A DNA stretch of 64,000 nt. Source: CAIVAT01 sp049317265 (GTDB taxonomy: Bacteria > Bacteroidota > Bacteroidia > Bacteroidales > FEN-979). Made by a program: the position numbers and the translations under genes. The notes beneath the pieces are model-generated. The model was not told the DNA's origin and did no database searches. It worked only from the letters and a program-made list of their open reading frames with translations. Below are positions 41,977 through 53,900 of the stretch, piece by piece (position 1 is the stretch's first letter; the number at the start of each line of letters is the position of its first letter). The DNA lies in NCBI GenBank assembly GCA_049317265.1, contig JBMOIP010000023.1, positions 10,585 through 74,584 of the forward strand, read 5' to 3'.

Positions 41977-44900
41977 ATGAAAAATTTCTTATTCATTATC
42001 AGCCTGATACTTTTCCTTGGAATCAAGGTAATTGCTCAATCAGCCGACCAGGATTTTGTTATTGTCGGAGCCGGTTCCAATGATGCGAATTTGCACCAGG
42101 TTCAGATGCGGTACGCTGAAAAGAGCAATGTCTATTTTGTTAAGGAGGCAAAGGCCAACCCGATAAAACAAATTGCAAAGGCAATTGATGGCCGAACGAT
42201 CAGGGATCTGCATATTTACCTTAGCGCTGAATCTAATTCGCTGAATTTGAACAGTTTTGGCATAACTTCTGGAAATGTGAATGAATGTGGTGCGACTGAA
42301 GCAACTTACCAGCCACCCACCCTGACCTCAACAACCAGTTATAAGAGAAGAACTGTTTCGACATTAAATGGAAACATCTGTTATTCTGTCTATACCACAG
42401 CAGTAACGATAACGATAGACCCTGTAAGTGTCGGCGGAACAGTAGGCACCAGCACCCATGTCTGCACAGGCACCAACACTACCATTCTTACCCTGACGGG
42501 GAAGACGGGCGTGGTTCAGCGTTGGCAGTATTCGACCAACAGCGGTACCGACTGGACTGACTTAAACAGCGCGACCAATACTACCTATACGGCAACCAAT
42601 CTGACAGTTACCACCGATTACCGTGCTGTGGTCAAGAGCGGCACTTGCCCTGAAGCCTTCTCCGTCGCGGCTACCATCACGGTTGATCCGACTTCCAACG
42701 GAGGCAATATCTCAGGTGGAAAGATCGTGTGTTATGGCACCAACAGCACTACATTGACCCTTTACGGCCAGACGGGAACCGTTGTCAAATGGCAATACAC
42801 TTCCAATGGTGGTTACAACTGGTACGACATCCCCGGCACTACCAACACAACCTATACGGCTACCAATCTCACCACCACGACCAGTTTCAGGGCGGTGGTT
42901 CAAAGCGGGGTTTGCAACTCGACACCGGGCGGTTACGCCAATGTTACCGTTCGGCCTGAGTTTGTCGCCCCTGTTGCCACCAGCAATCAGATCATCTGCT
43001 GGAACACCACGGCAGATGAGCTTAGCGCAACAGCAGCAAGCGGAGGCACAGGACCGTATTCCTATCAATGGCAGATGAGTTATGACGAATCCATCTGGGA
43101 TGATATTGAAGGTGAAACATCCCTTACCCTGGCCCCCGGAGACCTTTATGAAACAACCTACTACAGGCTGATGGCAACAGACCAGGGAATACCATCCTGC
43201 TCCCATGAGCTGGCAAGCAACACCATTACCGTTACGGTACGAGACCCGTTTACCGCATCTGAACTTTCTATAGCAGGCGACCAGGCGTATACCTGCTACA
43301 ATACAGCACCCGGATTGATCACCGCCACCCCGCCGACTGGTGGAAGCGGTCCGCCGTTTACCTACCAGTGGCAGATGAAAACCACCGGAAGCTGGAGCAA
43401 CGTTGGCACAAACAGCCTGACCTACCAGCCTGGTATTCTCACAGTCAATACACAATACAGGTTGATTGCCTATGATAATGGGATTCCTTCCTGCGGTTCA
43501 GTTTTCAGCGTGAACGACATCACCGTTACGATTAACCCCTTGCCGGCTGCGACGGTCGGGACAGACAAAGTCATCTGCCTGAACGAAAGCACGGATATCG
43601 GCGGAGTGACGGTGAGTGGAAACACTTACAGCTGGACTTCAAGCCCTGCAGGGTTTACATCCACGGAGGCAAATCCAACCGTCAGTCCAACCGTAACGAC
43701 AATCTATACACTTGTCGAAACCATCACTGCCACAGGATGCCATAACACGCACAATGTTACTGTTACTGTTAATCCTCTGCCGGCTGCAAATGCCGGAGCG
43801 GACCGCCCGATCTGTTTGTATGGAAATACAACAATTGGCGCGGCAGCCGTATCAGGAAATACCTATGCATGGACCTCCGTTCCAGCCGGGTTTACATCAA
43901 CTTTGGCAAATCCGAGTGTTAGCCCAACCGTTACCACAACTTATACACTGGTAGAAACCGTCACCCTTACCGGGTGCAACAATACCAATAGTGTAACGGT
44001 AACCGTAAACCAACTGCCAGTGGCAGCTCCGGGATCAGACAGGGCGATCTGCCTTAATGGAAGTACAACCCTTGGTGCAGCAGCTGTTTCTGGCAGCACA
44101 TACAGTTGGTCCTCCAACCCGAACGGATTTACATCCACCCTTGCCGAACCAACAGTTAGTCCTACTGTAACGACGACCTATACGGTTGTCGAAACCAATA
44201 CGGCTACGGGATGCAATAATAATAACGCAGTAGTGGTAACGGTCAATCCATTACCAGCCGCAATAGCCGGTGCCAACAGGGCCATCTGTCTCAATGAAAG
44301 TACAACACTTGGCGGCCCAATATCAAAAACCATCAGCAATACTTTCAGCTGGAGCTCAGTCCCGGCAGGATTTACTTCTGATCTTGCCAATCCTGTAGTA
44401 AGTCCGACAGTAACCACAACCTACACAGTTGTGGAGACCAACAGCCTGACCGGATGCACAAACACACACAGTGTAACTGTAACAGTAAACCCCCTGCCAT
44501 TAGCTATTGCCGGGGCAGATCGTGCCATTTGTTTAAACCAGAACACAACCCTGGGCAATGTAGCCAAGATTCCGAATCAGAACACATTCAGCTGGACTTC
44601 CGTACCTGCAGGGTTTACATCCACCTTGCAAAATCCAACGGTTAGTCCCACAGTAACAACTACCTACACACTTACAGAGACCATTACACTTACAGGCTGC
44701 AGCAATACAGGCAGCGTAACGGTAACTGTAAACCCGTTACCTGCAGCAACGGCAGGTCTCAACAGGAGTATTTGTTTAAATGAAAGCACGACGATAGGGG
44801 CAACAGCGGTTAGTGGAAACACTTACAGCTGGAGTTCAGTCCCCTCCGGATTTACTTCAACACTTGCGGATCCTTCAGTCAGCCCGACAGTAACCACCAC

Positions 44901-47900
44901 TTACACAGTGGTTGAAACCATTACTGCAACAGGATGTATCAATAACCACAGCGTAACGGTCACAGTTAATCCATTGCCGGCTGCAACAGCAGGGGCAGAC
45001 CGTTCGATATGTCTGAATGCAAGTACGACCCTTGGGGCTCCGGCTTTAAAAGGTTCCAGTAACTCTTACAGCTGGACTTCAAACCCTGCAGGATTCACCT
45101 CGACGCTTGCAAGGCCGGTGGTTAGTCCTACAGTCACTACAACCTATACTTTGGTTGAAACCATTACCTTCACAGGCTGCTCCAATACGCACGATGTAAC
45201 CGTCACCGTAATCCCATTGCCGGCTGCTGCTGCAGGCGACGCCAGAGCAATCTGTCTGAACGAAAGCTCTACTATAGGAGCTTCGGCAGTTGTTGGAAGT
45301 GTTTACAGCTGGACATCAGTACCTGCTGGTTTCACCTCCACCGTGGCCAATCCGACGGTAAGTCCGACTGTAACCACTACATATTCAGTTGTGGAAACGG
45401 CGACTTCTACCGGATGTTCCAACACAAACAGTGTAGTGGTCACAGTGAATCCGTTGCCTGCTGCTGCAGCCGGATCCGTTGTAACGATTTGCTACGGTTC
45501 AAGTACTGACATTGGTGCTGCTGCTATTGGTGGAAACACCTACAGCTGGAGTTCAGTGCCTGACGGATTTACTTCAACACTGGCCAATCCAACGGTCAGT
45601 CCGACAGTTACCACTACTTATACAGTTGTAGAAACCATTACTTTAACAGGATGCAACCATTCTAACAGCGTGGTTGTAACGGTAAGGCCTGAATTCAATG
45701 CAGCTTCCTGCAGTGTTAGCAGCCAGCAGATTTGTTACAACAACGCTGCGGCGGCTATTGTTGCCTCAGCTGCAACCGGTGGCTCAGGAGGATATTCTTA
45801 TCAATGGCAATATAGCGAAAACGGCGTAGACGGCTGGAACAACATCAGTGGAGCTACCACGCTTTCCTATTCGTCGGGCATCCTTATGAGTACCATCTAT
45901 TACAGGATTCTCACCACTGATATGGGCACTCCTTGTTGTGGAACTGATGAACCAGGCAATACGGTCACTATAATTGTAAATGACCCTCTTTATCCTTCGG
46001 TTGTTACGATTAACCCTTCAACGACTGCCATCTGCTATAATGCAACTCCGGGTTTACTTTCTGCTACCGAATCAACAGGAGGAACAGGCCCATTCACCTA
46101 TCAATGGCAGAAAAGGCTTACTGCTGTTGGTCCATGGACCAATGTAGGACCGAACACCACTGGCAATACCACCTATCAGCCGGGTCCTTTAACGGCAAAC
46201 ACCTATTACCGTGTAATTGCAAAAGACATGGGAGTACCAACTTGCGGTTCAACCTTCAGCAATGCGATCTATCTTACGACCTTGCCTATTCCGGCAGCAG
46301 TTGCCGGATCTGATGCGGCCATCTGTTCCGGGTTCAGTACCACTATTGGTGCATCTTCTGTAGCAGGCAGTACATTCACCTGGAGTTCAGTGCCTGCAGG
46401 ATTTTCCTCGACCACATCCAACCCTACGGTTAATCCAACAGTTACAACAACCTATACAGTTGTTGAAACCATCACCTTAACAGGATGTACCAATAGTCAC
46501 AGCGTAACGGTAACGGTGAATCCTTTACCCGATGCTGCAACAGGAGCGGACAGGGATATCTGTTTGAACGCAAATACCACGATAGGTGCGGATGCCGTTG
46601 CAGGAAACACCTACAGCTGGAGCTCAGTACCGGCAGGATTTACTTCAACCATAGCCAATCCGACAGTTAGTCCAACAGTGACAACTGCATACACCCTTGT
46701 TGAAACCATTACAGCAACAGGATGTACCAATACCAATAGTGTTACCGTAACGGTCAACCCGTTGCCAGCGGCTTTGGCCGGTGCTGACAGGGCAATCTGC
46801 CTGAATGAGAACACCACACTTGGAGGACCAATCTCAAAATCCGTCAGCAATACTTTCAGCTGGACCTCTGTACCGGTTGGGTTTACATCTAACCTTGCCA
46901 ATCCTGTAGTCAGTCCGACAGTAACCACAACCTACACGGTTGTTGAGACTATTAATTTGACCGGATGCACCAACACACACAGCGTAACCGTCACGGTGAA
47001 CCCGTTGCCGGATGCTGTGGCCGGAGCCGACAGGGCGATCTGCCTCAATGCAAGCACACGGATTGGTGCTCCGCTCCTGGATAACGGGGTGGTGAACCTT
47101 TACAGCTGGACCTCCGATCCGTCAGGATTTACTTCAACCCTTGCCAGTCCGCTTGTCAGTCCAACAGTAACCACAACCTATACTTTGGTGGAAACCATCG
47201 TTCTGACCGGATGTACCAACACCCACAGTGTAACTGTAACAGTGAACCCGTTGCCGGCTGCAATTGCAGGCACAAACAGGGACATCTGTCTGAATGCCAG
47301 TACGATTCTTGGTTCGGACGAAGTTGCAGGAAACTCTTATAGCTGGATATCAGTTCCGTCTGGTTTTACCTCAACGCAGGCCAATCCAACTGTCAGCCCG
47401 ACGGTTGCTACGACCTATACTTTAGTGGAGACCATTACAGCAACCGGTTGCACCAATACGAATAGTGTTACAGTTACTGTAAATCCATTACCAGAGGCCG
47501 TTGCCGGAGCCGACAGGGCAATCTGTCTGAATGAAACCACAACACTTGGAGCGCCTGCCCTGAAGTATGCTCAAAACTCCTTCAGCTGGACCTCTGACCC
47601 GGTTGGATTTACCTCCACACTAGCCAGGCCAATCGTTAGCCCGACGGTTACTACAACCTACACTGTGGTTGAAACCATTCTGCTCACCGGATGTTCCAAT
47701 ACACACAGTGTAACCGTGACAGTGAACCCCATACCAGGTGCTGTAGCCGGCGATGACAGGGCAATCTGCCTGCATGATAATACAACACTTGGTGCAGATG
47801 CAGTTGCCGGCAGTACTTATAGCTGGACCTCTGTTCCATCAGGTTTTGCGTCAACCGTAGCCAATCCTACTGTTAGCCCGGCGCTTACCACCACCTATAC

Positions 47901-50900
47901 ATTGGTGGAAACCATCACGCTGACCGGGTGTGCCAACATACGCAGTGTAACGGTAACCGTGAATCCATTACCTGCTGCGACAGCAGGTGCTGACCGGGCC
48001 ATTTGCCTGAATGAGAACACCACATTGGGTGCATCTGAAGTTGAAGGCAATACCTACAGCTGGAGTTCAGTACCTTCAGGGTTTACTTCAACAGAGGCAA
48101 ATCCAACGGTAAGTCCGTCTGTTACTACAACCTATACGCTGGTAGAGACTATTACATTAACAGGATGCATCAACACCCATAGTGTAACAGTGACGGTGAA
48201 CCCATTGCCATCAGCCATTGCAGGCGCTGACCGCGCTATTTGTCTAAATCAGAGCACAACACTGGGTGACCTGACCAAGACTCCGGCAATGAATACTTAC
48301 AGCTGGACATCTGACCCGTCAGGATTTACTTCAACCCTTGCCAATCCGGTTGTCAGTCCTACGGTAACCACAACCTATACTTTGGTGGAAACCATCGTGC
48401 TTACTGGATGTAGCAACACAAACAGTGTTACGATAACGGTTAACCCGTTGCCCGCAGCTATCGCAGGAGCAGACAGGGATATCTGCCTGAATGCCAACAC
48501 GACCCTTGGTTCGGACGAAGTAGCAGGTAACACTTATAGCTGGATATCAGTTCCATCAGGATTTACCTCGACAGAGGCTGATCCAACGGTGAGCCCATTG
48601 GTTACGACTGCCTATGCTTTAGTGGAGACCATTACAGCAACCGGTTGCACCAATACGCACAGTGTTACTGTAACGGTAAATCCGTTGCCTGCTGCCATCG
48701 CCGGAGCTGACCGGGCTATTTGCCTGAATGAAAGCACGACATTGGGAGCGCCGGTGTCGAAGTACGTTCTGAACTCCTATAGCTGGACTTCGGTTCCGGT
48801 TGGCTTTACTTCAACACTTGCAAGACCAGTTGTCAGTCCTACGGTAACAACAACGTATACCGTTGTAGAAACCATCCTGCTCACAGGCTGCAGCGATACC
48901 CATAGCGTCACTGTAACTGTCAATCCATTACCAGATGCAGTTGCAGGTGATGACAGGGCAATCTGTCTGAATGATAATACCACACTTGGCGCAGATGCTG
49001 TTTCGGGTAATACCTACAGCTGGAGCGCTGTTCCGGCAGGTTATACATCTACACTGGCCAACCCGGCAGTTAGTCCGACGGTAACCACAACTTATACATT
49101 AGTGGAAACCATTACGCTGACCGGATGTACCAATACACACAGTGTAACAGTTACCGTAAATCCATTGCCTGCGGCAGTAGCAGGAGCAGACAGGCCCATT
49201 TGCCTGAATGAAACCACCACCATAGGTGCATCCGCGGTTTCCGGCAACACATACAGCTGGACTGCAGTTCCTTCGGGGTTTACCTCAACAGAGGCCAATC
49301 CTTCGGTAAGTCCTGCAGTTACTACAACCTACACCCTGGTAGAAACTGTTTCCTTAACAGGTTGCAGTAATACGCACAGTGTTACGGTGACAGTGAACCC
49401 ATTGCCATCAGCCATTGCAGGTGCTGACCGTGCAATCTGTTTAAATCAGAGTACAACACTGGGCGACCTGAGAAAGACTCCGACATTGAATATTTACAGC
49501 TGGACATCTGTTCCTGCAGGATTTACTTCAACCCTTGCCAATCCTGTAGTCAGTCCAACAGTAACCACAACCTATACTTTGGTGGAAACCATCGTTCTGA
49601 CAGGATGCAGCAACACAAACAGTGTAACGATAACGGTTAACCCATTGCCGGCAGCTATTGTAGGTGCAGACAGGGAAATCTGCCTGAATGCCAATACGAC
49701 CCTTGGTTCGGACGAAATAGCAGGAAACACTTATAGCTGGATCTCTGTTCCATCAGGGTTTACTTCAACTGAAGCCAATCCAACGGTCAGCCCTGCGGTT
49801 ACTACGACCTATACTTTAGTGGAGACCATTACAGTAACAGGTTGCACCAATACGCACAGTGTTACTGTAACTGTAAATCCTCTGCCTGCTGCAATAGCCG
49901 GAGCTGACCGCGCAATATGTCTGAATGAAAGCACGACACTTGGAGCGCCGGACCTGAAGTACGTTCAAAATTCCTTTAGCTGGACCTCAGTGCCGGTTGG
50001 ATTCACCTCCACACTTGCCAGACCAACAGTAAGCCCGACGGTTACCACAACATATACTGTTGTCGAAACCATCCTGGTCACAGGCTGCAGCGATACCCAT
50101 AGCGTCACTGTCACTGTAAATCCGTTACCGGATGCAGTTGCAGGAGATGACAGGGCAATCTGTCTGAATGATAATACAACCCTGGGCACAGATGCAATTT
50201 CGGGTAATACCTATAGCTGGAGCGCTGTTCCTGCAGGCTTTACATCAACACTGGCCAATCCGACGGTTAGTCCGTCGGTAACCACGACTTACACCCTGGT
50301 GGAAACCATCACGCTGACCGGATGTAACAATACACATAGTGTAACAGTTACAGTGAACCCATTACCTGCTGCAATCGCTGGAACCGACAGGGATATCTGT
50401 CTGAATGAAAACACCACTTTAGGTGCATCAGCCGTCGCAGGAAATTCCTACAGCTGGACTGCAGTTCCATCAGGATTTACCTCCACAGAGGCCAATCCGA
50501 CGGTAAGTCCGGCAGTTACTACAACCTACACCCTGGTAGAAACTATCACTTTAACAGGATGCATCGACACCCATAGTGTAACAGTGACGGTGAATCCTCT
50601 GCCATCTGCCATTGCGGGCGCTGACCGGGCAATTTGTTTAAATCAGAGCACAACACTGGGTGACCTGACCAAAACGCCAGCAATGAACACCTATAGCTGG
50701 ACATCTGACCCGGCGGGATTTACTTCAACGCTTGCCAACCCGATTGTCACACCTTCTGTAACTACAACCTACACGGTTATTGAGACCATCACCCTTACAG
50801 GTTGTACGAATACGAATAGTGTTACGGTAACGGTTAATCCATTGCCAGAGGCATTGGCAGGTGCAGACAGGGCAATTTGTCTGAATGAAAGTACCACACT

Positions 50901-53900
50901 TGGAGCACCTCCTTTAAAGGTTACCGCGAACTCTTTCAGTTGGACATCTGTACCGGCAGGATTTACATCAACCCTTGCCAGACCAACAGTCACTCCAATG
51001 GTAACAACAACGTACACTGTTGTTGAAACAATCCTGCTCACCGGATGTACCAACACACACAGTGTAACGGTAACAGTTAACCCGTTGCCTGCTGCAATAG
51101 CAGGAGATGACAGGGCGATTTGCCTGTATGGAAGCACCACGCTCGGAGCACCTGCGTTAAAAACCTCATCTAACTCGTTCAGCTGGACATCAGTCCCGGC
51201 AGGCTTTACCTCAACGCTTGCCAGGCCAGTTGTCAGCCCAACGGTTACAACAACCTATACCGTTGTAGAAACCATCCTTCTTACCGGATGTAACAACACC
51301 CACAGTGTAACGGTTACAGTGAATCCATTGCCATTGGCAGTGGCAGGTGACAACAGGGATATCTGCTATAACTCAAACACCATCATTGGTGCAGCGGCAG
51401 TTGCCGGCAACACTTATACCTGGACTGCGGTCCCGGCAGGATTTACCTCCACCGTAGCCAACCCGACGGTCAGCCCGGCGGTAACGACAACTTATACGGT
51501 TGTTGAAACCATCACGCTGACAGGTTGTACCAATACGCACAGTGTTACTGTGACGGTTATTCCGCTTTCATACCTCAGCAGCACATTAACTCCGACTGCC
51601 ATTTGCAGCGGTGCGACCTTTGGTTATTTGGCAACCAGTTCAACGTCAGGTGCAACATTTGCCTGGTCGAGGGCCACCATTACCGGAATTAACGAGTCAG
51701 GAACTTCAGGGACGGGCGATATCAGTGAGGTGCTCACCAACACTACCACACAGCCGATAGCTGTTACCTATTCCTATATTACTACTGCCAACGGTTGCAG
51801 CAATGCCGGCCAGGATGTAGTGGTAACAGTTAACCCGATTCCGGTGTTGAGCAGCACACTTAGCCCAACATCAACGTGCAATGGCGTATTATTCGGATAT
51901 ACAGCGACAAGTACAACTCCCGGTGCAACCTTTGAATGGTCACGTGCAACCGTTACAGGAATTACCCCGGCGGGTACTTCAGGTACGGGAAATGTAAGTG
52001 AGGTTCTTTCAAATTCTACAACTGAGCCCATCGATGTTACCTATGTCTACACCACCACTGCCAATGGATGCAGCAATACATACCAGGACGTGGTTGTCAA
52101 AGTTAACCCCACCGCAGTTCTTAGCAGTACACTTACACCAGCGGCTATCAACAGCGCCGTTACCTTTAACTATACCGCTACGAGTGTGACCACAGGTGCA
52201 ACCTTCACATGGTCGAGGGCAACGATTGCCGGTATCACTCAGCCAGGGACTACAGGAAGCGGGAATGTAAGCGAAAAGCTTACCAATACCTCCACGTTGC
52301 CCATTGTTGTAACCTACCTTTATACCACCACCATCAATGGGTGCAGCAATACGCCTCAGAGTGTTGTGGTAACAGTTTATCCAACAGCAGATCTGAGCAG
52401 TACGTTGACGCCACCTGCAGTATGCAGCGGAGCCCCATTCATCTATACTGCTACCAGTGTAACACCGGGTGCAACCTTTGCATGGACAAGAGCCACATTG
52501 GCAGGTGTCCTCCCGGCCGGCACCAGTGGTACAGGCAATGTGTTTGAAGTACTCATCAATACAACACCTGCACCTATTGTAATAACCTATGTTTACACAA
52601 CTACCGCCAACGGATACAGCAATACGCCACAGAATGTAGTGGTAACGCTGAATCCTACGCCTGCTTTGACCAGCTCATTAACACCGGCTGGTATTTGCAG
52701 CGGTTCTCTCTTTACATATGTCGCAACAAGTGCAACTGTTGGAACGACTTTTGGATGGTCAAGGGCAACAAAACCAGGTATTTTACAGCCTGGCACGTCC
52801 GGAACCGGTAATGTAAATGAAGTACTTACCAATACAACGGTTAATCCAATAAATGTTACCTATATCTACACCACTACTGCCAATGGATGCAGTAGCAATG
52901 GTCAACAGGTGGTTGTTGCCGTAAGGCCATTGCCAGCCGCTGTTGCCGGATCGCCAAGGACAATTTGTTCAGGATCGGGTACTACCATTGGTGCCGCTGC
53001 GGTAACGGGAAGCGCCTATTCATGGACATCGGTACCCGTCGGGTTTACATCAACCCTTTCCAATCCTGAGGTCTACCCAACGGTCACCACAACCTATACT
53101 GTGGTTGAAACAAACGTTGTTACGGGATGCAGCAACTCACATGGTGTGCTGGTTACAGTTAATCCTTCTTATCCGGTGAGTGTAACAATTACATCTGATA
53201 TTACCGAGGTTTGCCCGGGAACTGTGGTCAATTTCACTGCGACACCAGTAAACGGAGGAGCAACTCCGGCCTACCAGTGGATGGTGGATGATGCCACGAT
53301 TCAAGGAGCAACCAATTCAACCTTTATCCTTACACCAACTGCCAACAGCACTTCTGTGACCTGCGAACTTACTTCATCGCTGACACTCTGTGCACCGGGT
53401 AACCCGGCTACTTCCAACATTATCGTTGTGACAATTTCAGATCTTTGCCCCACAGCTACTGTTATTGGAAATGTGTTAGCAGGTGAGACAAAGTGTTACA
53501 ATGCTACCCAAACCATCACGGTTGCCGGCAACGGAACTACATTCAATGTGAAGCCCGGAGGTCAAGTCACCATGATTGCAGGACTTAACATCGTCTATCT
53601 GCCAGGTACCACCGTCGAATCGGGTGGGTATATGCTTGGTAAAATCTCTGATGGCACCTACTGCGGACAACAAGGACCTTCGCTGGTAACGACTGTTACC
53701 AGTGTAGATGAACTTCCTGTACCTTCACTAAAAGCCAGCTTCAGACTCTATCCTAATCCCACAACAGGCAGTTTCACAGTGGAACAAACCCGTGGTGCCG
53801 TTTATGATGTTGTTAAAATTGAAATCTACAGCATGATCGGAGCAAAGGTGATGACAGGTCAAATGACAGGGGAGATGAAGCACTTGTTCAATGTATCCGA

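Noticed and set aside
42712..43455. Minus-strand 247-aa frame in giant gene 2
   Set aside because: It is a shadow of a repetitive, low-complexity coding array. No homology-like motif and no start context.
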